The translations under genes and the position numbers were made by a program. A stretch of DNA of 23,862 nt, taken from NCBI GenBank assembly GCA_042218115.1, contig JBDGRJ010000052.1, positions 1 to 23,862 on the forward strand, given 5' to 3'. Below the pieces are notes generated by a model, which had not been told where the DNA came from, searched no databases, and worked only from the letters and a program-made list of their open reading frames with translations. Positions 15,329-21,593 of the stretch are shown piece by piece. Each line of letters opens with the position of its first letter. The stretch's first letter is position 1. This DNA is from JBDGRJ01 sp042218115. GTDB taxonomy: Bacteria > Patescibacteriota > Patescibacteriia > Magasanikbacterales > UBA922.

Positions 15329-15874
15329 TTAAATCTCACCGCCTTTTTGCTCTAGTAGATAATACTTCAAAACATAGTAAGCCAGGAACTCATTTTTTAT
15401 CTCACCTTCAAGTGCCATCTCAGCTGCTTGGTCTAGATCAAAAAACTTAGCCTCTTCAACCATCTCTCCCTTGTCTGCCTCAATAGAGTTTTGCTCTAGA
15501 TCTTTAGCGAGATAAAAGAATACATCCCATACAAAGTAGGAAGAATCTTCATTTTTCTTGTATAGCTCAAGCTGATTCGCTTTATATCCAGCTTCTTCTT
15601 GTAGCTCTTTTTGGGCTGCTTCCTCTGGTGTTTCATCTTGTTCTATTTTTCCTGCCGGCAAAAACCACGTCGGTTCAGAATACCTGAATCTTTCCTCTTT
15701 TATTAAAAGTAATTGCCCTTCTTCGTTAAAAGCAAATACATTTACACTGGGAGAGCGATAACACAATTCATAAGTAGCAGTTTCACCGTCTTCATATTCT
15801 ACTTTTTGAGTTTGAATGCTGAATATTTTACCTTCGTATTGTGTTTCCGGTTGTTTGATTGGTTTTGGTTTCAT
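15329..15874 (-). CDS. Nudix hydrolase, ADP-ribose pyrophosphatase-like
   Basis: 181 residues. The Nudix box spans 75-97 (GKIEQDETPEEAAQKELQEE then AGY) and fits GX5EX7REUXEEXGU except Lys for the usual Arg at position 89; the metal-binding Glu residues are kept. The N-terminal YEGKIFSIQTQKVEYEDG and the SPSVNVFAFN strand are like those of the ADP-sugar pyrophosphatase branch, which splits ADP-ribose or similar compounds to AMP and sugar phosphate. Substrate is inferred. It begins 12 bp after the PIN toxin gene on the same strand and so is likely in the toxin-antitoxin transcript. It ends tail-to-tail with DUF2061, one base apart and with no terminator between. Confidence 0.88.
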   Translation of the reverse strand: MKPKPIKQPETQYEGKIFSIQTQKVEYEDGETATYELCYRSPSVNVFAFNEEGQLLLIKEERFRYSEPTWFLPAGKIEQDETPEEAAQKELQEEAGYKANQLELYKKNEDSSYFVWDVFFYLAKDLEQNSIEADKGEMVEEAKFFDLDQAAEMALEGEIKNEFLAYYVLKYYLLEQKGGEI

Positions 15875-15886
15875 AATTGAGTTGAT

Positions 15887-16273
15887 CTAAAAGTTGATTA
15901 GCTCTAAATTTTCAATCTTTTTGAAATCTTTTTTATTTAAAGTAAATAAATCAGCTCCATTTATAATTGCGGTAGCAGCAATGGCTGCGTCGGCTAGTTC
16001 TATGGTTCGGGTGAGATCTCGTGCAATTTTGCCCGCTTTTTGGGCTATTTCATAGCTGTAAGGGAGTATTTTTAAGGGGGTTATAGTGGCCAATAAATAT
16101 TCCTCTTCTTTTGAATTTCCGGTACTTTGTCCTTCATATAGTTCTTGAATAGTTATAGTCGAAATTGCTAAGTTTTCTTTGGATTTGTTTTTTGCAGCTG
16201 AAATTAATGCTGTATTATCGCTGTCTTGTTGGCGTAGATGGTCGATTATAATATTCGTATCTAATATTACCAT
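15887..16273 (-). CDS. PIN-domain ribonuclease toxin, VapC-like
   Basis: 128 residues, a whole PIN domain. The acidic metal-binding residues are visible: Asp5 (ILDTNIIIDHL), Glu44 (ITIQELYEG), Asp95 (IELADAAIAATA) and Asp116 (FTLNKKDF). PIN toxins of the VapC family cut tRNA or rRNA and are held inactive by a co-encoded antitoxin. Here the partner is the AbrB-type gene directly upstream, overlapping by 7 bp, the usual antitoxin-first order. The actual RNA target cannot be told from the sequence. Confidence 0.9.
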   Translation of the reverse strand: MVILDTNIIIDHLRQQDSDNTALISAAKNKSKENLAISTITIQELYEGQSTGNSKEEEYLLATITPLKILPYSYEIAQKAGKIARDLTRTIELADAAIAATAIINGADLFTLNKKDFKKIENLELINF

Positions 16274-16563
16274 TGGTTTTTTCTTTGTTTAGATGCTTTA
16301 AGCTCAGTTTTTCGTCTCTTTGTTCTAGTTTGCTCCCAGCTACTTTCGTCCCAGCTGCCCTTGGTTCTTTCTAATATATCCAAATATGAGTCTTCTTGTT
16401 CAGACTCAGTTATAACTTCTCTTATCGGGTGGATATGAATGGAGTCCCCTTTTATACTCATATTTAATGGGACGGAAGGATCAATATCTAACTCTTCTCT
16501 AATCTCTTTTGGTATAACTATCTGTCCTTTATTATTTGGTTTTGTTATGTGTTTTATTTTCAT
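16267..16563 (-). CDS. AbrB/SpoVT-type antitoxin
   Basis: 98 residues. The N-terminal half (MKIKHITKPNNKGQIVIPKE, IREELDID..., about 1-47) is a SpoVT/AbrB swapped-hairpin DNA-binding domain, with the GQIVIPKEIREEL core. The C-terminal half is charged and probably disordered until it wraps the PIN toxin: acidic at about 52-75, then very basic (TKRRKTELKASKQRKNQW). It should repress its own operon. Its promoter has a perfect palindrome between -35 and -10. Confidence 0.9.
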   Translation of the reverse strand: MKIKHITKPNNKGQIVIPKEIREELDIDPSVPLNMSIKGDSIHIHPIREVITESEQEDSYLDILERTKGSWDESSWEQTRTKRRKTELKASKQRKNQW

Positions 16564-16572
16564 ACTAATTTT

Positions 16573-16601
16573 ATTTTATTACTTAGTAATTTTTTTGTCA
16601 A
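16573..16601 (-). promoter_or_regulatory. Toxin-antitoxin promoter with embedded operator
   Basis: On the minus strand a perfect -35 TTGACA (16601-16596) and a -10 TAAAAT (16578-16573) are separated by exactly 17 bp. The spacer holds a perfect palindrome with 6-bp arms, ATTACT-T-AGTAAT, at 16578-16590. A protein bound there would block RNA polymerase, the standard layout for autoregulation by an AbrB-type antitoxin. The expected RNA start is about 16566, giving a nearly leaderless mRNA for the ATG at 16563. Confidence 0.8.
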
Positions 16602-16662
16602 GTTTTTGATGTTAATCTAAATATTAATTTTTTTGTAGAGCAGATAATACTTGTAGGTAAGA

Positions 16663-17430
16663 TTATTTTATTTCTGGTTTTCTTATCTCTTTTTGTTTCT
16701 CAGGTGCCCACATTTTTAGAGTTTTAACTATAATTTTGAAACTGTCTGCCAGCTTTTGATTTGTAATTACTGTACCAAAGACCGGCTCTTCATAGTGAAG
16801 TGTGGCCAGATTATCCCCCCAAACTACCATATCAGTAGGGATGTCATCAAATTTTTGAGGCAAAAAGGTTGCATCCTGTAAGTCACCCAATGATTCTTTC
16901 AATTTTTTGCCGGCGTCTTTTTTTGTAGCATAAGTTAGTATATCATGTGAAATCACATTATTTTCACTCAGTTTCTTTACTAAATCGTGGTAATAATCAG
17001 GATCCAAATTTTTAAGTTGTTGGGGGGAACCTATTGTATATATCTCCTCTGCATCAAGTATTTGGTTCATAATTTCTTTAATTTGCTCAAATCCGTCATA
17101 GAATTTGATAGTAGGTTTATTCTCTTTCTTGTTGTAAAGAGCTTTTAGGTCTGGTAAAATTCTTTCAATTTTCTCCTTCTTTTTTTCAACTGCCCTTAAA
17201 AGTGCTTCAGGGTTGGTTGCTAAATAGGCCTTCCTTTTTCTCTTTTTTTGTATCTCAATAAGCCCCTTCTCTTGTAGTCGACGCAGTACGTTGTAAGTGT
17301 TAGTACGAGTAATACCGGTCCCTTTAGCAATTTGAGGTGGGTAAGACAAGCCATTTTCTAATAAGTACATGTATACTTTTATATCGGACTTATTAAGTCC
17401 TATTTCTGAAAGTTCTTGATAGATGTCCAT
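16663..17430 (-). CDS. TrmB-like transcriptional regulator
   Basis: 255 residues. A winged helix occupies about 1-75 (LSEIGLNKSDIKVYMYLLEN, PPQIAKGTGITRTNTYNVLRRLQEKGLIE), followed by a Lys-rich helix (about 75-100) and a C-terminal effector-like domain (about 105-245) containing KFYDGFEQIKEIMNQIL and EIYTIGSPQQL, typical of the TrmB/PLDc-like regulators found in archaea and many CPR bacteria. In archaea these respond to sugars; the ligand here is unknown. It is transcribed away from the beta-barrel gene. A 99-bp gap (16564-16662) separates it from the antitoxin gene. Possible operators lie at 17446-17456 and 17515-17532. Confidence 0.8.
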   Translation of the reverse strand: MDIYQELSEIGLNKSDIKVYMYLLENGLSYPPQIAKGTGITRTNTYNVLRRLQEKGLIEIQKKRKRKAYLATNPEALLRAVEKKKEKIERILPDLKALYNKKENKPTIKFYDGFEQIKEIMNQILDAEEIYTIGSPQQLKNLDPDYYHDLVKKLSENNVISHDILTYATKKDAGKKLKESLGDLQDATFLPQKFDDIPTDMVVWGDNLATLHYEEPVFGTVITNQKLADSFKIIVKTLKMWAPEKQKEIRKPEIK

Positions 17431-17445
17431 ATAAATTGTTTAATG

Positions 17446-17488
17446 AATTGTCAATTAAAATTATATTATTTTTTTTACTAAATTTCAA
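17446..17488 (-). promoter_or_regulatory. Promoter of TrmB-like gene, with palindrome at start site
   Basis: On the minus strand -35 TTGAAA (17488-17483) and -10 TATAAT (17465-17460) have 17-bp spacing. The predicted RNA start is about 17453. It falls in a perfect 5-1-5 palindrome AATTG-T-CAATT (17446-17456), a possible autoregulatory site. The leader would be about 23 nt. The region is very AT-rich, so the promoter call is better supported than the operator. Confidence 0.6.
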
Positions 17489-17514
17489 ATAAAATAAAAT
17501 ACATAAAAAATAAT

Positions 17515-17532
17515 TTGCAAAACAAGTTGCAA
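17515..17532. repeat. TTGCAA-N6-TTGCAA repeat
   Basis: TTGCAA, itself palindromic, occurs at 17515-17520 and 17527-17532, 12 bp apart, between the TrmB-like gene and the beta-barrel gene. It is a possible binding site for the regulator encoded next to it, positioned where it could affect the barrel promoter. Confidence 0.4.
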
Positions 17533-17558
17533 TAAGTAATAGCTATGTTACAGTTTTA

Positions 17559-17581
17559 TGCTAAGTCATTCGGACTTAGCA
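17559..17581 (+). repeat. Perfect 9-bp hairpin in 5' leader of beta-barrel gene
   Basis: Arms TGCTAAGTC (17559-17567) and GACTTAGCA (17573-17581) around a 5-nt loop ATTCG, 33 bp before the chosen start codon. No U tract follows, so it is not a standard terminator. It could stabilise or regulate the mRNA. It covers an upstream ATG at 17558 in the same frame as the gene, which argues against that start. Confidence 0.75.
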
Positions 17582-17614
17582 ATTCGCAAATCTCCTCTAG
17601 ACACCATTGAGACT

Positions 17615-18124
17615 ATGAGAAAACAGACTTCGCTTGTCCTCGTTCTGGCTTATGTTCTTTTCGTTTCTTCTGCAGAAGCGAAAGAACCTAAAGCGACAGG
17701 TGCTCTAGATGTCAGTGTTAGTACACCGATAGTGACCGAGACAGGAGAGCTGTTTGCCCCTTATATGTACGTAGGGGGCAGTATAGCAATTCCTATCAGT
17801 AAGAAATTTGTGGCTATCACTGGTGGAGGGGTGCAAGTTGCCATCGGTAAAAGCAATTATGGCGCCTCTGGATTTGTAACCGGCGAGTATGTGATCAATG
17901 GATGGCTGGCTTTTGACACAACGATGTTGGTATCAACCGACATAAATCCAGCACTAAGGCCGGTCTTAGGAAGAAACCACACCTTCTTCTTAAGTGTAGG
18001 AGGAGGCCCGGTTTTCTTCCTACCCAAAGGTGTAGGGGTGGCTGTTCAGGCTACTTACGATAAAAGTCTTGATGGGCTCGGAGATAGCATAAGCCCATCA
18101 CTCACGCTATCTGTTCCTTTTTGA
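17615..18124 (+). CDS. Small secreted predicted beta-barrel protein
   Basis: 169 residues from the ATG at 17615. An in-frame ATG at 17558 is inside a hairpin and would put 19 polar residues before the signal peptide. The signal peptide is MRKQTSLVLVLAYVLFVSSA, cleaved near AEA-KEP. The mature part (about 148 residues) reads as eight amphipathic beta strands, for example PYMYVGGSIAIPIS, KKFVAITGGGVQVAIG, HTFFLSVGGGPVFFLP, VGVAVQATYD and SPSLTLSVPF. It ends in Phe, as outer-membrane barrels inserted by the BAM machinery do. Base composition is more GC-rich than its neighbours. It is a one-gene unit with its own leader hairpin and terminator. No function is recognised; the barrel call is by pattern only. 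Confidence 0.65.
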   Translation: MRKQTSLVLVLAYVLFVSSAEAKEPKATGALDVSVSTPIVTETGELFAPYMYVGGSIAIPISKKFVAITGGGVQVAIGKSNYGASGFVTGEYVINGWLAFDTTMLVSTDINPALRPVLGRNHTFFLSVGGGPVFFLPKGVGVAVQATYDKSLDGLGDSISPSLTLSVPF

Positions 18125-18171
18125 TCACTTAACCTAACCCGACTGCACATCGGTAAGGTTGCACCAAAAAT

Positions 18172-18205
18172 TGCGTCGTGCTCGAAAGAGTTCGGCGCAT
18201 TTTTT
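18172..18205 (+). terminator. Rho-independent terminator of beta-barrel gene
   Basis: A 12-position stem starting TGCGTCG with a GAAA loop (18184-18187) and closing TTCGGCGCA is followed by six T at 18200-18205. Two pairs are G-U on the plus strand and would be A/C mismatches on the minus strand, so plus is the better-folding RNA. An A run just upstream (18166-18170) could let it also stop transcription from the convergent SAH-hydrolase operon. Confidence 0.85.
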
Positions 18206-18265
18206 AATTTTTGGGGTGTATATAATGCGTAAAAGTAAAATTTCAATTCGCTTGCTTTTGCTTTA

Positions 18266-19675
18266 CTAGTAACGATAATACTCCGGCTTCATCGGTCCAT
18301 CTTTATCTACTCCGAGATAATCCGCTTGCTCTTCACTAATTTCGGTGAGATTTACTCCTAGTTTATCTAAGTGAAGTCGAGCAACCTCCTCATCTAGATG
18401 TTTTGGTAGTCGATAAACATTTTTTTCATATTTTTCCTTATTTTCCCACAGCTCCATTTGTGCCATTACCTGGTTGGTAAAGGATGCACTCATGACAAAG
18501 CTGGGATGGCCGGTAGCACAGCCTAGATTTACCAATCGCCCTTCGGCTAGCAGAAATATACTATTTCCGTTGTCAAAAGTATAACGATCTACTTGCTCTT
18601 TTATGCTATCCTTCTCAGCAGAAGAATTATTTAGAGCTGAAACTTGGATTTCATTATCAAAGTGGCCGATATTGCAGACAATTGCTTGGTCTTTCATTTG
18701 CTTCATATGCTCAAGCGTAATTACATCTTTGTTTCCGGTAGCAGTTACATAAATGTCAGCTTTTCCTAGCGTATCCTCGATTGTGGTTACTTCATAGCCT
18801 TCCATGACAGCTTGTAGAGCACAGATCGGATCGATCTCAGCTACTATTACACGACAGCCTTGTCCGTCCAGTGCCTGAACCACACCTTTGCCTACATCGC
18901 CATAACCGCAAACTACAGCAGTCTTGCCACCCAGCATTACATCCATCGACCTGTTTAATCCATCAACTATTGAGTGACGGCAGCCATATTTATTATCAAA
19001 TTTTGATTTGGTGACTGAGTCATTTACATTTATTGCTGGAAAAAGTAGCTTATTTTCTTCAGCTAGCTCATAAAGTCTGTGTACTCCGGTAGTGGTTTCT
19101 TCTGACACTCCCTTGATATTCTCTGCTACTTTATGCCAGCGATTTTCATCTTTTTCATATTCTTTTTTTAATTTTTTGATCAGCTCTTGTTTACTTTCTG
19201 GTTTGTCAGATAAGTCCTGCTCAAGCAGCTCTGGGTTTTCTTCTAGTTCATAGCCTTTGTGTACCATCAATGTTGCATCCCCACCATCGTCTACTATCAG
19301 ATCAGGACCATTTCCGTCGCCAAAGTTCAGTGCTTGTTCTGTACACCACCAATACTCTTCGACAGTTTCGCCCTCCCAAGCAAAAACCGAGATATCTTGA
19401 TCAGCTATAGCTGCAGCGGCATGGTCTTGGGTAGAGAAGATATTACAGCTAGCCCAACGGACTTCTGCACCTAATGCATCCAGAGTTTCAATCAATACTG
19501 CAGTCTGGACAGTCATATGCAACGACCCCATTATTTTTACTCCTTCTAGGGGTTTATCATCGGCATATTTGTCTTTGACTTGCATTAGACCGGGCATTTC
19601 TTGTTTGGCTACTTCTATCTCTTTGTGTCCTTCATCGGCTAGGTTAATATCTGCTACTTTATAGTCTTGAGACAT
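18266..19675 (-). CDS. ahcY: S-adenosylhomocysteine hydrolase
   Basis: 469 residues, full length. It splits S-adenosylhomocysteine reversibly into adenosine and homocysteine using bound NAD, relieving product inhibition of methyltransferases. Signatures: SLHMTVQTAVLIETL near residue 52, WASCNIFSTQDHAAAAIA, DDGGDATLMVHKG, the NAD-binding VVCGYGDVGKGVVQAL, and the C-terminal HLDKLGVNLTEISEEQADYLG with KPEYYRY that reaches the partner subunit. It starts 11 bp after the PfkB-type kinase gene, which would remove the adenosine it releases. Both are probably on one mRNA with the structured leader at 20641-20891. Confidence 0.97.
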   Translation of the reverse strand: MSQDYKVADINLADEGHKEIEVAKQEMPGLMQVKDKYADDKPLEGVKIMGSLHMTVQTAVLIETLDALGAEVRWASCNIFSTQDHAAAAIADQDISVFAWEGETVEEYWWCTEQALNFGDGNGPDLIVDDGGDATLMVHKGYELEENPELLEQDLSDKPESKQELIKKLKKEYEKDENRWHKVAENIKGVSEETTTGVHRLYELAEENKLLFPAINVNDSVTKSKFDNKYGCRHSIVDGLNRSMDVMLGGKTAVVCGYGDVGKGVVQALDGQGCRVIVAEIDPICALQAVMEGYEVTTIEDTLGKADIYVTATGNKDVITLEHMKQMKDQAIVCNIGHFDNEIQVSALNNSSAEKDSIKEQVDRYTFDNGNSIFLLAEGRLVNLGCATGHPSFVMSASFTNQVMAQMELWENKEKYEKNVYRLPKHLDEEVARLHLDKLGVNLTEISEEQADYLGVDKDGPMKPEYYRY

Positions 19676-19686
19676 AATTATTTTTG

Positions 19687-20640
19687 TTATTTAAAAATTT
19701 TGCCAGGTAAATCTTTATTATATTCTTGCTCGAACCTTTTTTTAAAGCTGTTGTAATTAAAATTATGCTGTTGTGTTCCGTAGTTTTCTACTGCATAGAC
19801 TGCAGCAGTCGATCCGATCTGGCCACAAGTTTTCAGATCTAACTCTGAGTTTAACCCGATGAAAAAGCCGGCACGATAAGCATCTCCGGCTCCGGTCGGA
19901 TCTAAATTTTGTTTTGGTTTGCAGGCATCTATTTCTATCTTTTTCTCATTTGTTTTAATTGTTGAGCCTCCCGGACCTTTTGTTTTGATTAAAATATCTG
20001 CATGATTTTGTAGTTCTTGTTCGTTTATCTCCGCGGTTTTTGTAATCAGCTCAATCTCATAGTCATTGCCGATTATCGAATGAGCATTTTCTATTGCAGA
20101 GCGGATCTGGTCTTTGTCAAAGCTAGTGATTTGTTGGCCCGGATCAAATGCATATTTTATACCTCTGTCGTTACACTCTCGGCTGAACTTTACGATAGCT
20201 TTCGGCTGGGAAGGGGAGTGAATCGCATACTCTAGTTTTTCATCAAGACCATCTATTGAGAGGGTATCAGCAGAAGACAAAGCACCGTTGTGAAAAGCAG
20301 TAATCTGGTTATCTTTTTTATCGGTGGTAATATGGGCTGAGGAAGTAAGCTCATCTTCTATTTGTTGGATATAGCTGGTCTGTATGCCTTTCTGCTTTAA
20401 TTGTTGCATATACTCATCTCCGTCTCTTCCTATCGGGGCTAAGATGATTGGTTGTTGGTTGAATAGATTATAGGTATGAGCAATATTGCCGGCGGTTCCA
20501 CCTAGGTTTTTTTCAAGCTGCTCTATATTGAACGATACACTTAGTTTATGAATTTTGTCTTCTATAATATGATCTTCGAACTTGCCGGGAAAGTCCATAA
20601 TGTAGTCGTAGCAGAGTGATCCGGTTATCAGTGTTGGCAT
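19687..20640 (-). CDS. PfkB-family kinase, probably adenosine kinase
   Basis: 317 residues of the ribokinase/PfkB fold. The substrate-side Gly-rich motif is LGGTAGNIAHTY (46-57) and the signature LDPTGAGDAYRAGFF (246-260) carries the catalytic base Asp253. GSLCYDYIMDFPGKFEDHI near the start and the TAGN motif resemble the archaeal/bacterial nucleoside-kinase branch of PfkB, not sugar kinases. Lying 11 bp upstream of ahcY, it very likely phosphorylates the adenosine that SAH hydrolase makes to AMP, pulling that reversible reaction forward. Substrate is inferred from context. No Shine-Dalgarno precedes its ATG; a short leader reading frame (20699-20628) overlaps its start. Confidence 0.85.
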   Translation of the reverse strand: MPTLITGSLCYDYIMDFPGKFEDHIIEDKIHKLSVSFNIEQLEKNLGGTAGNIAHTYNLFNQQPIILAPIGRDGDEYMQQLKQKGIQTSYIQQIEDELTSSAHITTDKKDNQITAFHNGALSSADTLSIDGLDEKLEYAIHSPSQPKAIVKFSRECNDRGIKYAFDPGQQITSFDKDQIRSAIENAHSIIGNDYEIELITKTAEINEQELQNHADILIKTKGPGGSTIKTNEKKIEIDACKPKQNLDPTGAGDAYRAGFFIGLNSELDLKTCGQIGSTAAVYAVENYGTQQHNFNYNSFKKRFEQEYNKDLPGKIFK

Positions 20641-20891
20641 AAGTTTATGGTTGGTTTAAAAAGTAAGTGGCCGCGCCCCCCAGACGCGGCGTTAGTCATC
20701 GTCTCCTCCCTTTCTTCTAGTTGACCTAAAAAGGTCTCCTTGCTCGGGCCAAAACCCGAGCTGTTGCTGGTCTGCCCTTTCGTTTCCTTTTTCTTTCCTT
20801 TCTTTTTGCTCTGAGGTTGTCCCCAGAGCGAAGGCGTAGCTACTCTTTTCTTCGTCCATTTTGAGTCTCCGCTCGAGTCAAGATGAACTCC
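20641..20891 (-). ncRNA. Candidate structured leader RNA (riboswitch-like) upstream of adenosine kinase-ahcY
   Basis: About 250 nt between a -10 TATAAT and the kinase start, clearly more GC-rich than the surrounding DNA. Hairpins on the minus strand: 5-bp stem 20875-20890; CGAAG/CTTCG 20829-20854; a 9-pair stem 20808-20829 with loop ACAA; a 7-bp stem 20742-20761 (arms GCTCGGG and CCCGAGC); a 5-bp stem 20723-20736 with a U4 loop; a 6-bp stem 20670-20690 (GCCGCG and CGCGGC). In the first and third stems a G-U pair on the minus strand is an A/C mismatch on the plus strand, and the linkers are purine-rich; both point to the minus strand as the RNA. It does not match SAM, SAH, T-box, tmRNA, RNase P or SRP motifs that I can recall. 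An independent sRNA, or a coding reading, remains possible. Confidence 0.6.
20692..20859 (-). CDS. Possible 55-residue leader ORF within structured RNA
   Basis: ATG at 20859 with GGAG seven bases upstream opens a 55-codon frame, MDEEKSSYAFALGTT... ending FRSTRRKGGDDD, very charged, stop TAA at 20692-20694. Its end overlaps the start of a 23-residue frame (ATG at 20699, preceded by GGGAGGAG) that stops at 20628, just inside the kinase gene. Strong Shine-Dalgarno-like sequences are rare in this window, but the purine-rich linkers of a structured RNA would also give them. The strong hairpins inside the frame make a non-coding reading more likely. No family is recognised. Confidence 0.25.
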   Translation of the reverse strand: MDEEKSSYAFALGTTSEQKERKEKGNERADQQQLGFWPEQGDLFRSTRRKGGDDD

Positions 20892-20897
20892 AAAAAA

Positions 20898-20903
20898 ATT
20901 ATA
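20898..20903 (-). promoter_or_regulatory. -10 element of the kinase-ahcY leader
   Basis: Minus-strand TATAAT, a perfect -10 hexamer, 7 bp before the GGAG at which the structured leader appears to begin. The -35 is weak (TGGTAA at 17-bp spacing). It lies just after the terminator of the glycosylase gene, so the leader and the kinase-ahcY genes would be an independent transcription unit. Confidence 0.6.
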
Positions 20904-20930
20904 TCGATTCAAAAAATAAATTACCAGTCT

Positions 20931-20973
20931 AAAAAATAAAAAAAGCTTATCTTAGCCAAAGTTGAAAATAAGC
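20931..20973 (-). terminator. Rho-independent terminator of the DNA glycosylase gene
   Basis: On the minus strand an 8-pair stem (GCTTATTT with AGATAAGC, one G-U) at 20945-20973 is followed by T7-A-T6 at 20944-20931. The stop of the glycosylase gene is 48 bp upstream. The loop can also pair with flanking DNA: CCAAAGT at 20956-20962 and ACTTTGG at 20980-20986 (plus-strand reading), giving a pseudoknot-like arrangement. Confidence 0.75.
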
Positions 20974-21021
20974 AAGATGACTTTGGGTCTTTTAAAAAAA
21001 GTTGTTAAATGTTGAAGCAGA

Positions 21022-21543
21022 CTATTGCTCTTTAAGTTTAAATCGAAGCGGCTTATCAGCCCACTCTTCAGCATACTCTACACCTATCCTTGAAGTGGTT
21101 TTGACCTGATTGTTTTTTATATTTTTATCACCTTGTTCGATCCATAGCCCGGTTTCTTTGGTGGCTGATTTATTATTATATCCCTTATCAATATCCATCT
21201 CTCTAGTCAGTATTCCCGGGCCATCATAGTCTCCGGCTGCTCTGATCAGCACTGCACAGCCCGAGTCCTCATTTTCCGTTACTATATTCAACATATCGTA
21301 TATCCCATAAATTAAATATACATACCACCGGCCGGGAGGACCAAACATTACTTTGGTGCGGTCTGTCTTTCCGGAATAGGCATGGCAGGCCTTATCTTTT
21401 TCACCTAAATAGGCTTCGGTTTCTGTTATCATTACTTTCTGATTTTCCCCTTTTTGTTTTTTTACTAGGTATTTCCCTAACAGATCTCTAGCAACTTTTT
21501 TGGTGCTTTGTTCAAAATATTCTTGACCAAGAATTTTATTCAT
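21022..21543 (-). CDS. mpg: 3-methyladenine DNA glycosylase (AAG/MPG family)
   Basis: 173 residues, a little shorter than the usual 190-200. This base-excision repair enzyme flips out alkylated or deaminated purines and cuts the glycosidic bond. Seen: ARDLLGKYLV (18-27), ITETEAYLGEKDKACHA with the catalytic Glu43, MFGPPGRWYVYLIYGIYDML (66-85) with the base-stacking and DNA-intercalating Tyr residues, VLIRAA (98-103) and DGPGILTREMDID (107-119). The shortening is at the C-terminus, which still ends in a recognisable TTSRIGVEYAEEWADKPLRF. It is a single-gene unit with its own terminator, divergent from the coiled-coil gene. Confidence 0.94.
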   Translation of the reverse strand: MNKILGQEYFEQSTKKVARDLLGKYLVKKQKGENQKVMITETEAYLGEKDKACHAYSGKTDRTKVMFGPPGRWYVYLIYGIYDMLNIVTENEDSGCAVLIRAAGDYDGPGILTREMDIDKGYNNKSATKETGLWIEQGDKNIKNNQVKTTSRIGVEYAEEWADKPLRFKLKEQ

Positions 21544-21593
21544 TGTATTTTTTTGAGTATAGTAATTTAAAACAAAAATAATATCAATCCACC

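Noticed and set aside
17558..17614. Start of the beta-barrel gene at 17558
   Set aside because: The ATG is buried in a perfect hairpin and the added residues are not signal-peptide-like; ATG at 17615 begins an ideal signal peptide.
20670..20690. GC-rich hairpin just before the kinase gene as an intrinsic terminator, or as a 6C-type RNA motif on the plus strand
   Set aside because: The T run is 7 nt from the stem and interrupted, and only one C6 loop is present.
20800..20860. tmRNA tag-like reading (SSYAFAL) in the leader
   Set aside because: No stop follows the hydrophobic end, and the tRNA-like ends and 3' CCA context are absent.
20628..20912. 94-codon minus-strand frame over the leader region as a protein gene
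   Set aside because: Its start lies at or before the predicted RNA start, it is low in family-like features, and it crosses several perfect hairpins and the kinase start; a structured RNA explains the region better.
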